A stretch of 64,000 nucleotides of DNA, taken from contig NZ_JAATIZ010000001.1 in NCBI RefSeq assembly GCF_011927625.1, positions 682,001-746,000 of the forward strand. Direction: 5' to 3'. The notes beneath the pieces are model-generated. The model saw only the letters and a program-made list of their open reading frames with translations. It was not told the DNA's origin and did no database searches. Made by a program: the position numbers and the translations under genes. Positions 9,006 to 17,939 of the stretch are shown piece after piece (the first letter of the stretch is position 1; every line of letters starts with the position of its first letter). Origin of the DNA: Paenalcaligenes hominis. GTDB lineage: Bacteria > Pseudomonadota > Gammaproteobacteria > Burkholderiales > Burkholderiaceae_B.

Positions 9006-9629
9006 TTAGTTTTCTCCCGTTTTAGCTAAAGCTATTTTCATAAGGTCGGCCACTGTAGTGACCTCAAGTTTTTCCATGATATTGGCACGATGCGCCTCTA
9101 CCGTTTTGATACTGATATTTAGATCACCGGCAATTTGTTTGTTGAGGCGGCCTGCAACGATGCGCTCAAGTACCTGCTGCTCGCGCGCGGTAAGGCGAGA
9201 TAACACCGCCTCGTGACTACGTAGTTGAGCAGCTTGAGAAGCCTGTTCGATGGCTTGATCAGTCATGCGTGCTACGATGGTGCGTAAGTCTGCCTCGTTA
9301 AATGGCTTTTCAAGAAAATCGACGGCACCCTTTTTCATGGTGGTAACTGCCATAGGCACATCGCCATGTCCCGTAATAAACACCATGGGTAGAGTAGATT
9401 TACGGGCAATGAGCGTTTCCTGCAGTTCAAGACCGCTCATTCCCGGCATGCGCACGTCCACAATAAGCACGCCGATGTGTTCGGGGTCGTAATGTTGTAA
9501 AAATTCTTCTGCCGAGGAAAAGCATTTCACTCGGTAGCCGTTGGCCTCAAGCAACCAGCGCAACGAGTCACGGACGGCCTCATCATCATCTACGATAAAA
9601 ATAGTACAAGCTAATTGGGTACTGCTCAT
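9006..9629 (-). CDS. Response regulator, FixJ/TodT-like (REC plus LuxR-type HTH)
   Basis: A 207-residue DNA-binding response regulator. The receiver domain (about 8-125) has the acidic pocket Asp14-Asp16, phosphoacceptor Asp58 in Val-Asp-Val-Arg-Met-Pro-Gly, Thr86 and Lys108. A LuxR/FixJ-type helix-turn-helix fills about residues 140-200 (Leu-Thr-Ala-Arg-Glu-Gln-Gln-Val-Leu, then Ser-Ile-Lys-Thr-Val-Glu-Ala-His-Arg). It starts 2 bases after the sensor kinase stop, so the two form a cognate pair. The targets are not shown by the sequence; the divergent aceE-aceF-lpdA operon and downstream folD are the obvious candidates. Confidence 0.94.
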   Translation of the reverse strand: MSSTQLACTIFIVDDDEAVRDSLRWLLEANGYRVKCFSSAEEFLQHYDPEHIGVLIVDVRMPGMSGLELQETLIARKSTLPMVFITGHGDVPMAVTTMKKGAVDFLEKPFNEADLRTIVARMTDQAIEQASQAAQLRSHEAVLSRLTAREQQVLERIVAGRLNKQIAGDLNISIKTVEAHRANIMEKLEVTTVADLMKIALAKTGEN

Positions 9630-9631
9630 GC

Positions 9632-11389
9632 TTAAATCTCCTCGTTGTGAGTAGTGAGATGGCTTGGGTCTGCGGGCTTAGCGCAAGGGAGGGTAAAACG
9701 GAAAATTGTGCCACCCTCTGGATTATCGGTAGCCCATAATCGGCCATGATGGGACTCGATAATGGTTCGACAAATGTTTAGCCCCATACCTAAACCTTCG
9801 CTTTTTGTACTGTAAAACGGCTCAAAAAGACGTTCTGGATCTTTTAGGCCATAGCCTCGGTCAACCACTGCTATTTCTACAATGTCACCATCTTGGGGGG
9901 TAACATAAACGTGCAAAATAGGATAGTCGCTGTCCTCCATGGCTTCAATGCCGTTTTTAAGTAAATTTAATAAAACTTGCTCGATAAGAATTGGGTCAGC
10001 AAAGACGTCAGGCAATGGATCAGGCAAGCTAAGCTCTAGGCTTATTTGCCGTTTACGGGCATCAATGTCTGCAAACGCGACAGCATTTTCTAAGATAGGC
10101 AGAAACGGAACTTGTTGACGCCGCGGCTCGCTGCGTTTTACAAACTCGCGAATTCGGCTGATGATTTTGCCAGCGCGTTCGGCCTGATGAGCGGCTTTTT
10201 CTAATGCTTCCACTAGTGTGTCAGGGTTGTAACGCCCTGATTTTATCATAGCGACTGCACCCATACTGTAATTGCTAATAGCCGTAAGCGGTTGGTTTAG
10301 CTCGTGGGCCAACGAGGATGCCATTTCTCCCATGGTCGTTAGGCGGCTAGTTAGCTGGGCCTTTTCTTGTTGCACCCGAGAGGCTTCTTCGTGCTCGCGA
10401 CGCTCAGTAATGTCGCGTGCCACTTGAAGACGGACACGTCGTCCATCTGTCCATGCCAACATACGATGATGGACCTCGAACCAGCGTTGCGCCGATAATG
10501 AAAAAAGCTCAACGGTTTCATCCGTAAACCGACCTAAGCGTCCGCCCATTAGTTCAGCATGACCATTTGCCTGCGCGCCAAAAATACGACGGTAGGTACG
10601 ATTTGCAAAGAGTAGCTCTAGACCTTCTGGGGTATCCGCCACCACAGAGATGGCGTCATCTAAGCCTTCGAGTACCGTCATAAAGCGTTCGTGCGCGGCG
10701 GTGAGGGCCTCACGAATACGTTTGGGTTCGGTGATGTCCGTCATGGAGGTCATCCAGCCAATTTGCTCGCCATTTGGTGCCCGCAGCGGTGATACATACA
10801 TACGGGCTGTAAAACGCGAACCGTCTCGGCGCTGAGCCTCTAGCTCGAGCCCACTGCTGGGGGTGCGCCCTGACATAAGTAGCTCAAGAATGTCTTCATG
10901 CTGTTGGTGGCGACCCGCTAACCAATAGGGAAAAGGGGCTGTGCGCCCAATTAGATCTGCTTCATTCCAGCCAATCATGCGACAAAAAGCGGGATTGACA
11001 TAAGCAATGCGACCATACATATCAAACACGCGCATACCGGTAGACATGGAGTTTTCCATAGCGCGCCTAAAGCCTGTCTCTGCAATGAGGGCGGCTTCGG
11101 CATGAGAACGAAACCGCGTATAACGCCAGAGCGCCAGCAAGCTAAATATAATAACAAGCGACAGCGCTAGCACGACTAAGAACAATCGTTGCTGGCGTAT
11201 TTCTTGATCGATGGTAACAAACATCACGCTGTCATTTTGGAGCCGTTGCAACCAAAAGAAAGCGCCCATTACGCATAAGTATAAGACAAGCACAATAACA
11301 GGCGTTAACCAGTAAAAGCCCCGCCGATTTTGTCGAGCTTGCTCGTAGAAGGTGGTCGGAATTAACGACTTTTTAGAATGATTAGGCAT
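9632..11389 (-). CDS. Membrane-bound PAS sensor histidine kinase (FixL-like)
   Basis: A 585-residue sensor kinase. Two membrane helices (about residues 15-36 and 67-88) flank a very short periplasmic segment, so sensing is probably cytoplasmic or intramembrane. Two PAS regions follow (about 105-225 and 235-325). The HisKA phosphoacceptor is His362 in Ala-His-Glu-Leu-Asn-Gln-Pro-Leu, then the ATPase domain with Leu-Leu-Lys-Asn-Gly-Ile-Glu-Ala and Gly-Leu-Gly-Met-Gly-Leu. I chose ATG 11389 (Met-Pro-Asn-His) instead of a GTG at 11473, because the longer form would read through a palindrome and add a signal-less leader. The signal sensed is unknown; I see no sure haem-binding evidence. Confidence 0.9.
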   Translation of the reverse strand: MPNHSKKSLIPTTFYEQARQNRRGFYWLTPVIVLVLYLCVMGAFFWLQRLQNDSVMFVTIDQEIRQQRLFLVVLALSLVIIFSLLALWRYTRFRSHAEAALIAETGFRRAMENSMSTGMRVFDMYGRIAYVNPAFCRMIGWNEADLIGRTAPFPYWLAGRHQQHEDILELLMSGRTPSSGLELEAQRRDGSRFTARMYVSPLRAPNGEQIGWMTSMTDITEPKRIREALTAAHERFMTVLEGLDDAISVVADTPEGLELLFANRTYRRIFGAQANGHAELMGGRLGRFTDETVELFSLSAQRWFEVHHRMLAWTDGRRVRLQVARDITERREHEEASRVQQEKAQLTSRLTTMGEMASSLAHELNQPLTAISNYSMGAVAMIKSGRYNPDTLVEALEKAAHQAERAGKIISRIREFVKRSEPRRQQVPFLPILENAVAFADIDARKRQISLELSLPDPLPDVFADPILIEQVLLNLLKNGIEAMEDSDYPILHVYVTPQDGDIVEIAVVDRGYGLKDPERLFEPFYSTKSEGLGMGLNICRTIIESHHGRLWATDNPEGGTIFRFTLPCAKPADPSHLTTHNEEI

Positions 11390-11453
11390 AGCAGCATAGA
11401 TAAAGACCAATCCGTATTGTAAGCGGAATTGCAGGGAAATGGTTGCCGTGCTT

Positions 11454-11470
11454 TTTTCACATTGTGAAAA
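11454..11470. promoter_or_regulatory. Perfect palindrome in the kinase/aceE divergent region
   Basis: TTTTCAC-ATT-GTGAAAA is a perfect 7-3-7 inverted repeat. It lies 65 bases upstream of the chosen kinase start and about 180 bases upstream of aceE, in the region that must drive both. Its symmetry and position suggest a binding site for a dimeric repressor or activator; I do not recognise the regulator. Confidence 0.5.
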
Positions 11471-11557
11471 CACGTATCATAAAATGAAAATTTGCTTGAG
11501 CCTTTAGGTTTTCTTTCCTAGAATAACTGAAACATAATCCTGCTAATGGTTTTGTGT

Positions 11558-11588
11558 TTGCGGTTCGTGGCACATAACAAGGTATAGT
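11558..11588 (+). promoter_or_regulatory. Candidate sigma-70 promoter for aceE
   Basis: TTGCGG (11558-11563) and TATAGT (11583-11588) separated by 19 bp lie about 65 bases upstream of the aceE start. The -10 box is good (5 of 6). The -35 is weak and the spacer is long, which would fit an activated promoter. Prediction by eye only. Confidence 0.35.
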
Positions 11589-11651
11589 GAAAATAATCAG
11601 TTAAGACTTGTTGATACGGACTTCATATTCATTCTCATGGAGACACGCTTT

Positions 11652-14357
11652 ATGTCCTCTCTAGATCAAGTACCCAACTCGGCAAATGAAAGTCATGATG
11701 AAGCCCTAGAAACCCAAGAGTGGTTAGAGGCTTTAGAAGCAGTCTTAGACCGTGAAGGTCCAGCCCGAGCCCATTATCTTATTGAGCGTTTGACCGATGT
11801 GGCGCGACGCTCAGGCTCTCGAATTCCTTATTCTCCACATACCGCTTATGTGAACACAATTCCAGTAGGACTCGAGCCCAAGTATCCTGGTGATCCCGTA
11901 CTAGAAGAACGTATTCGCTCTTATATACGTTGGAACGCCATGGCAATGGTAGTGAAAGCCAACCAAGTCACACCGCCTGATGGCGGGTCATTGGGTGGGC
12001 ACATTGCTTCGTTCGCCTCACTTGCCACTATGATTGAATGTGGCCAAAATCACTTCTGGAAGGCTGACGCAAACGGCGAGGGCGGTGATTTGGTTTATTT
12101 CCAAGGTCACACCTCACCGGGTATGTATGCGCGTGCTTACCTCGAAGGACGTCTTAACGAAGAGCAGTTAGATAATTTCCGCCAAGAGGTAGATGGCAAA
12201 GGCTTATCTTCGTATCCACACCCGAAATTAATGCCAGATTTTTGGCAGTTCCCCACGGTTTCCATGGGTTTAGGCCCTCTAATGGGTATCTATCAGGCGC
12301 GTTTCTTAAAATACATTCACGCGCGCGGTATTGCAGACACCTCGCATCGCAAGGTGTGGGTGTTTTTAGGTGACGGCGAGATGGATGAGCCCGAGTCTTT
12401 AGGTGCCATTGGTTTAGCCGCTCGCGAAAATCTGGATAACCTCATTTTTGTAGTGAACTGCAATTTGCAGCGTCTTGATGGTCCTGTGCGTGGCAACGGT
12501 AAAATCATCCAAGAGCTCGAAGGGGTATTCCGTGGTGGTGGCTGGAACGTCATTAAGTTAATTTGGGGCGGGTATTGGGATCCCCTTCTTGCGCGTGATA
12601 AGGAAGGCATCTTGCGTCAGGTTATGGAAGACACCATTGACGGCGAGTACCAAGCCTATAAGGCCAATGATGGTGCCTATGTACGCGAGCACTTTTTTGG
12701 TAAACACCCTAAATTGCTAGAAATGGTCAGTCGCATGAGCGATGAGGACATCTGGCGCTTAAATCGTGGTGGTCACGATCCGTATAAAGTGTTTGCGGCG
12801 TTTGATTCTGCCACTAAACATACGGGTCAGCCTACGGTGATTTTAGCTAAAACCATTAAAGGCTATGGCATGGGGCAAGTGGGTCAAGCCAAAAACCCCA
12901 CTCACCAGCAAAAGAGTTTAGATGTGGAATCCATTCGTGAATTCCGCGATCGTTTCAATATTCCTATTCCGGATGATCGTCTCGAAGAGGTGCCTTATTT
13001 TAAGCCTGCACCGGATTCTCCCGAGATGAAATATTTGCACGAGCACCGTTTAGCTTTAGGGGGCTACTTGCCCAAGCGTCGAGTCAAAGCTGACGAGCAC
13101 TTGCCTACACCCGAGTTAGGTGCCTTTAAAGCTATTTTAGAGCCTACCGCTGAAGGGCGAGAAATTTCTACCACGCAGGCTTTTGTACGTTTTCTCAACC
13201 AATTGTTGCGTGACAAACAACTCGGCCCACGCGTCGTGCCTATTTTAGCCGATGAGTCCCGTACGTTCGGGATGGAAGGCTTATTCCGTCAAATTGGTAT
13301 TTATGCTCCCGAAGGTCAAAAATACACCCCGGTCGATAAAGATCAGGTGATGTATTACCGCGAGGTCGAAAATGGGCAGTTACTCCAAGAAGGCATTAAT
13401 GAATTAGGTGCATTTAGCTCATGGATTGCGGCGGCGACGTCATACTCCAGCAATAACCGCATCATGATTCCGTTCTTCATCTACTACTCCATGTTTGGTT
13501 TCCAGCGTTTTGGTGACTTGGCTTGGGCAGCAGGTGATATGCAAGCGCGTGGGTTTGTATTAGGTGGTACAGCGGGACGCACCACGTTAAATGGCGAAGG
13601 CTTACAGCACGAAGACGGTCAAAGCCACATTCAAGCTTCTGTGATCCCCAACTGTGTGTCGTATGACCCTACGTTTGCGCACGAGGTGGCCGTCATCTTA
13701 CGGGATGGCTTACGCCGCATGGTAGAAAACCAAGAGGATGTGTATTTCTACCTAACGCTAATGAATGAAAACTATGCACAGCCTGGCCTCAAAGACGGCG
13801 ACGAGGAAGGCATTTTGCGTGGGATGTACAAATTTAAATCCGTCGAAGGTGAGCACCGTGTTCAGTTGATGGGGTCAGGCACGATTTTGCGTGAAGTGAT
13901 TGCAGCGCAAGACTTATTGGCCAAAGACTGGGGCATTGGGTCCGATGTCTGGAGCGTGACGAGCTTTACCGAGCTACGCCGCGAAGGCTTAGATTGCGAG
14001 CGCTATGCATTGCTAAATCCTACGGCTAAAGATATTCCTGTGCCATACGTGACACAACAGTTGCTACAAACCGAAGGTCCTATTGTGGCATCCACTGATT
14101 ACATCAAGACGTTTGCTGATCAAATCCGTGCTTTTGTGCCAGAGGATCGCACTTATCGTGTATTGGGTACCGATGGTTATGGCCGTTCCGATTTCCGCTC
14201 CAAGCTACGCTCACACTTCGAGGTAGATCGTCACTTTGTCGTATTAAGTGCGTTACGAGCCTTAGCCGATGAAGGCAAAATCAGCATGGATAAAGTGGTC
14301 GAGGCCATGGACAAATACACGATTGATCCAAATAAACCTAACCCACATCACGTTTAA
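11652..14357 (+). CDS. aceE: Pyruvate dehydrogenase E1 component (homodimeric type)
   Basis: AceE is the thiamine-diphosphate E1 of the pyruvate dehydrogenase complex: it decarboxylates pyruvate and transfers the acetyl group to the lipoyl arms of E2. The protein is about 901 residues, typical of single-chain E1. The ThDP motif Gly-Asp-Gly-Glu followed about 30 residues later by Asn-Cys-Asn is near residue 245. Gly-Thr-Ala-Gly-Arg-Thr-Thr-Leu-Asn-Gly-Glu-Gly-Leu and His-Glu-Asp-Gly-Gln-Ser-His mark the middle domain. I use ATG 11652 because GGAGA stands 8 bases before it; an in-frame ATG at 11637 contains that ribosome site within its own codons. First gene of aceE-aceF-lpdA, with 14 bases to aceF. 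Confidence 0.98.
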   Translation: MSSLDQVPNSANESHDEALETQEWLEALEAVLDREGPARAHYLIERLTDVARRSGSRIPYSPHTAYVNTIPVGLEPKYPGDPVLEERIRSYIRWNAMAMVVKANQVTPPDGGSLGGHIASFASLATMIECGQNHFWKADANGEGGDLVYFQGHTSPGMYARAYLEGRLNEEQLDNFRQEVDGKGLSSYPHPKLMPDFWQFPTVSMGLGPLMGIYQARFLKYIHARGIADTSHRKVWVFLGDGEMDEPESLGAIGLAARENLDNLIFVVNCNLQRLDGPVRGNGKIIQELEGVFRGGGWNVIKLIWGGYWDPLLARDKEGILRQVMEDTIDGEYQAYKANDGAYVREHFFGKHPKLLEMVSRMSDEDIWRLNRGGHDPYKVFAAFDSATKHTGQPTVILAKTIKGYGMGQVGQAKNPTHQQKSLDVESIREFRDRFNIPIPDDRLEEVPYFKPAPDSPEMKYLHEHRLALGGYLPKRRVKADEHLPTPELGAFKAILEPTAEGREISTTQAFVRFLNQLLRDKQLGPRVVPILADESRTFGMEGLFRQIGIYAPEGQKYTPVDKDQVMYYREVENGQLLQEGINELGAFSSWIAAATSYSSNNRIMIPFFIYYSMFGFQRFGDLAWAAGDMQARGFVLGGTAGRTTLNGEGLQHEDGQSHIQASVIPNCVSYDPTFAHEVAVILRDGLRRMVENQEDVYFYLTLMNENYAQPGLKDGDEEGILRGMYKFKSVEGEHRVQLMGSGTILREVIAAQDLLAKDWGIGSDVWSVTSFTELRREGLDCERYALLNPTAKDIPVPYVTQQLLQTEGPIVASTDYIKTFADQIRAFVPEDRTYRVLGTDGYGRSDFRSKLRSHFEVDRHFVVLSALRALADEGKISMDKVVEAMDKYTIDPNKPNPHHV

Positions 14358-14371
14358 TTGGGGAGATAATC

Positions 14372-16093
14372 ATGAGTGAAACAATTCAAGTCATTGTTCC
14401 CGATATCGGTAGTGATGAGGATGTAGATGTTATTGAAATCTTAGTTCAAGAAGGCGATAGCGTTGACGTCGATCAGAGTCTAATTACGGTTGAGTCCGAT
14501 AAAGCTTCTATGGAAATTCCTTCTTCTCATGCTGGCGTAGTGCAATCCATCAGCGTGAAATTAGGTGACAAAGTACGTGAAGGCTCTTTAATTCTTGAGT
14601 TAGGTGCAGCGGACACCGCGGCCGCTCCCACCGAGACCACCTCCGAACAAAGCGCTGCGCCAATCGCTACAGCTGCCGCAGCAGAACAAAGTGAACCTAC
14701 ACGCACCGAAGACAGTACGCAGACCTTTGTGGTACAGGTGCCCGACATCGGTGATGCACACGATGTGGATGTGATAGAGGTTTTAGTCGAGGCCGGTGAC
14801 CAAATCGAAGTTGACCAAAGCATTATTACGCTTGAGACAGAAAAAGCCTCTATGGAGGTTCCTTCTACTCACGCAGGTACTGTACAAAAAGTCCTTGTGA
14901 AAGTGGGTGATAAGGTGTCACAAGGGGCTGACTTGCTTGAGTTAACTGTTAGTGTGTCGTCCGACAAAAAAGCCAATGTAGCCCCTAAAGCCGCTGCTGC
15001 ATCACAGGCTGCTGCTGCGTCTAAACCAGCTGAGTCTGCCCCTGCCGAGTCCACCAAAACGGCAGCGCCTGCGGTAGTCAGTACCACAGCGGGTGAAATG
15101 GCTTCTGTGCCGCCGCAACGTCAATCACCGACCTCATCGTTTGCTGATGCCAATGTGCCGCTACGCAATTTGCCGCATGCCTCACCATCGGTACGGAAAT
15201 TTGCCCGTGAGCTAGGTGTAGATTTAAATCTCGTAACGGGTACAGGCAGTAAAGGCCGTATTAAGCCTGATGATGTACGCAATTTTGTGAAACAAGCTTT
15301 AGCGGGTGGGGCTGCCGCTGCAGGTGGTGCATCCGCAGCCACGGTGTCGGGTGATTTTCAGGTATTACCTTGGCCCAAGGTGGACTTCAGTCGCTTTGGC
15401 GAGGTAGAGGCCCAGCCGCTATCGCGTATCAAGAAAATTTCAGGGGCTAATTTACACCGTAATTGGGTCATGATTCCTCATGTCACCAATAACGACTTGG
15501 CCGATATTACGGAGCTAGAAGCGTTCCGTCAGCAGTTAAATGCAGAGGGTAAAAAATCCGGTGCATCAACGCGTTTAACCATGCTGGCTTTTATTATTAA
15601 AGCTTGTGTCGCCGCCTTGAAAAAATACCCCGAGTTCAATGCTTCGCTAGACGGCGATAACCTCGTTTTGAAAAAGTATTTCCATATCGGGTTTGCTGCC
15701 GATACGCCTAACGGGTTGGTGGTGCCAGTCATTAAAGATGCCGATAAAAAAGGTATTATGGAAATTGCCAACGAAACAGGCGAGTTGGCGGCGTTAGCGC
15801 GAGATGGCAAATTGTCAGCGGCACAAATGCAAGGTGGATGTTTCACGATTTCCTCGTTGGGCGGCATTGGTGGCACGGACTTTACCCCTATTATCAATGC
15901 CCCAGAGGTTGCGATTTTAGGCGTGTCCCGTTCAAGCATGCAGCCCATTTGGAATGGCAAAGACTTTGAGCCACGTCTGATGTTGCCTTTGTCGTTATCC
16001 TATGATCACCGTGTTATTGATGGCGCCGCTGCGGCACGATTTAACGCGTATCTAGGCCAGTTGCTGGCTGATTTCCGTCGCATCGTCCTCTAA
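14372..16093 (+). CDS. aceF: Dihydrolipoyl acetyltransferase (E2) with two lipoyl domains
   Basis: The 573-residue E2 core of PDH moves acetyl groups from E1 to CoA. Two lipoyl domains come first (about 3-78 and 119-194), with lipoylated Lys44 in Glu-Ser-Asp-Lys-Ala-Ser and Lys158 in Glu-Thr-Glu-Lys-Ala-Ser, each followed by an Ala/Pro/Thr-rich flexible linker. A peripheral subunit-binding domain lies near 260-300 (Ser-Pro-Ser-Val-Arg-Lys-Phe-Ala-Arg-Glu). The catalytic domain ends with His546-Arg-Val-Ile-Asp550-Gly. A GGAG-containing site precedes the ATG. The two lipoyl domains resemble each other and the one on LpdA strongly, suggesting duplication. Confidence 0.98.
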   Translation: MSETIQVIVPDIGSDEDVDVIEILVQEGDSVDVDQSLITVESDKASMEIPSSHAGVVQSISVKLGDKVREGSLILELGAADTAAAPTETTSEQSAAPIATAAAAEQSEPTRTEDSTQTFVVQVPDIGDAHDVDVIEVLVEAGDQIEVDQSIITLETEKASMEVPSTHAGTVQKVLVKVGDKVSQGADLLELTVSVSSDKKANVAPKAAAASQAAAASKPAESAPAESTKTAAPAVVSTTAGEMASVPPQRQSPTSSFADANVPLRNLPHASPSVRKFARELGVDLNLVTGTGSKGRIKPDDVRNFVKQALAGGAAAAGGASAATVSGDFQVLPWPKVDFSRFGEVEAQPLSRIKKISGANLHRNWVMIPHVTNNDLADITELEAFRQQLNAEGKKSGASTRLTMLAFIIKACVAALKKYPEFNASLDGDNLVLKKYFHIGFAADTPNGLVVPVIKDADKKGIMEIANETGELAALARDGKLSAAQMQGGCFTISSLGGIGGTDFTPIINAPEVAILGVSRSSMQPIWNGKDFEPRLMLPLSLSYDHRVIDGAAAARFNAYLGQLLADFRRIVL

Positions 16094-16104
16094 AGGAGCA
16101 GACT

Positions 16105-17865
16105 ATGAGTGCACAAGATATTGTGATACCCAACATCGGTGACTTTGACCAGGTCGATGTGATTGAGGTGCTAGTTCAGGTTGGCGATGAGGTCGCCGTC
16201 GATCAAAGCGTGATTACTGTTGAATCTGACAAAGCTTCCATGGAAATACCTTCCTCTCACGCAGGCACCGTTACCGAGGTCTTGGTTAAGGTAGGAGACC
16301 AAGTCACTGAAGGTACAGTGATGATTCGTCTTGAAAGCAGCGAAGCAAGTACTGCCTCTAACGCAGAGATGACTCCGTCTACTGACACGGATTCTGCAGC
16401 TAACACAAGCGCATCCGCATCAGCCGGTGCTACGGCAACGGCGACGGCTCCCTCTGGCGATGCGTATGATGTGGTGGTGCTTGGCTCAGGCCCAGGAGGA
16501 TATTCAGCGGCGTTTAGAGCCGCAGACCTAGGTTTAAAGGTGGCTTTAGTCGAGCGCTACAGCACCTTGGGCGGTGTCTGTTTAAATGTAGGGTGTATTC
16601 CTTCTAAAGCGTTACTGCATACAGTAGGCGTTTATGAGGCAGCCCAAAGCTTGAAAGATCAGGGCATTCATTTTGGTGATGCCCGCGTCGATTTAGACCA
16701 ACTGCGTGGTTACAAAGACAAAGTCATCAACAAACTCACTACGGGTCTGGCTGGCATGGCAAAAGCCCGCAAGGTAGACGTCGTAACGGGAGTTGGGCGT
16801 TTTACTGGTCCTCATCAATTACACGTCAAAAGTGATGACGGTGAGATCGCGCTGAATTTTAAATCCGCCATTATCGCCGCTGGTAGTCAAGCCGTTCATT
16901 TACCCTTTTTGCCTGACGATGACCGCGTTGTGGACTCCACTGGAGCACTTGAGCTCAAATCGGTGCCAGAACGAATGCTCCTTATTGGGGGCGGCATTAT
17001 TGGCTTAGAAATGGGAACGGTGTACTCCGGGCTAGGGGCTCGCTTAGATGTAGTGGAAATGCAGTCTGGCCTAATGCAGGGCGCTGACCGTGATTTGGTT
17101 CGAGTTTGGCAAAACATGAACAAACACCGGTTTGATGCTGTTATGCTAAATACCAAAACAGTATCCGCTGAAGCCAAAGAAGACGGTATATGGGTGCAGT
17201 TCGAAGGCGAGGGTGCACCATCAGAGCCGCAACGCTACGACTTAGTACTGCAAGCCGTAGGCCGTATTCCAAATGGCAAGAAAATTGGTGCCGATGCAGC
17301 CGGCGTCCAAGTCGACGAGCGTGGGTTTATCGCCGTCGATAATCAAATGCGTACGAATGTACCGCATATCTACGCTATTGGTGATATTGTGGGTCAGCCC
17401 ATGTTGGCACACAAGGCAGTACACGAAGCCCATGTGGCGGCAGAAGTCATTGCTGGCCAGAAGTCGTTCTTCGATGCTCGCGTTATCCCATCCGTGGCGT
17501 ATACCGATCCCGAGGTCGCGTGGGTGGGCCTCACCGAAGACGAGGCAAAAGCACAGGGTATAGCCATCGAAAAAGGCTTATTCCCTTGGCAAGCTTCTGG
17601 TCGTGCTATTGCTAACAATCGCGACGAAGGTTTTACCAAGCTACTCTTTGATGCCGAAACCAAGCGGATTCTTGGTGGTGGTATTGTGGGCGTGGGTGCC
17701 GGTGATTTAATCAGTGAAATTGCCTTAGCCATCGAGATGGGCGCTGATCAAGTTGATATTGCCAGTACCATTCACCCCCATCCAACTCTGGGCGAATCTG
17801 TAGGTATGGCAGCCGCGGCTTCGTTAGGGGCGTGTACGGATATACCCCCGGCACGTCGTAAATAG
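16105..17865 (+). CDS. lpdA: Dihydrolipoyl dehydrogenase (E3) with N-terminal lipoyl domain
   Basis: E3 reoxidises the lipoyl arms of PDH with FAD and NAD+. The protein is 586 residues, about 110 longer than a plain E3, because a lipoyl domain (about 3-76, Lys43 in Glu-Ser-Asp-Lys-Ala-Ser) and an Ala/Thr/Ser linker precede the flavoprotein. The FAD motif Gly-Ser-Gly-Pro-Gly-Gly follows, the redox pair is Cys159/Cys164 (Cys-Leu-Asn-Val-Gly-Cys), a Gly-Gly-Gly-Ile-Ile-Gly NAD motif lies mid-protein, and His-Pro-His-Pro-Thr-Leu-Gly-Glu is at the C terminus. Lipoyl-bearing E3 is known from beta-proteobacterial and Neisseria PDH. It ends the operon at a strong terminator. Confidence 0.98.
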   Translation: MSAQDIVIPNIGDFDQVDVIEVLVQVGDEVAVDQSVITVESDKASMEIPSSHAGTVTEVLVKVGDQVTEGTVMIRLESSEASTASNAEMTPSTDTDSAANTSASASAGATATATAPSGDAYDVVVLGSGPGGYSAAFRAADLGLKVALVERYSTLGGVCLNVGCIPSKALLHTVGVYEAAQSLKDQGIHFGDARVDLDQLRGYKDKVINKLTTGLAGMAKARKVDVVTGVGRFTGPHQLHVKSDDGEIALNFKSAIIAAGSQAVHLPFLPDDDRVVDSTGALELKSVPERMLLIGGGIIGLEMGTVYSGLGARLDVVEMQSGLMQGADRDLVRVWQNMNKHRFDAVMLNTKTVSAEAKEDGIWVQFEGEGAPSEPQRYDLVLQAVGRIPNGKKIGADAAGVQVDERGFIAVDNQMRTNVPHIYAIGDIVGQPMLAHKAVHEAHVAAEVIAGQKSFFDARVIPSVAYTDPEVAWVGLTEDEAKAQGIAIEKGLFPWQASGRAIANNRDEGFTKLLFDAETKRILGGGIVGVGAGDLISEIALAIEMGADQVDIASTIHPHPTLGESVGMAAAASLGACTDIPPARRK

Positions 17866-17886
17866 CATTAAGTCGTTTTATTCTGC

Positions 17887-17924
17887 GCGGTAGGTGCTAT
17901 TATGGGCGCCTACCGCTTTTTTTT
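17887..17924 (+). terminator. Rho-independent terminator after aceE-aceF-lpdA
   Basis: GCGGTAGG pairs with CCTACCGC (plus an inner GC/GC pair) and is followed directly by eight T residues. It lies 21 bases after the lpdA stop and ends 15 bases before folC, so folC has its own start or depends on readthrough. Confidence 0.93.
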
Positions 17925-17939
17925 GTTTACTTCGATATC

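Noticed and set aside
15529-15960. 143-codon open frame antisense to the aceF catalytic domain
   Set aside because: Entirely inside a conserved gene on the other strand and without family features.
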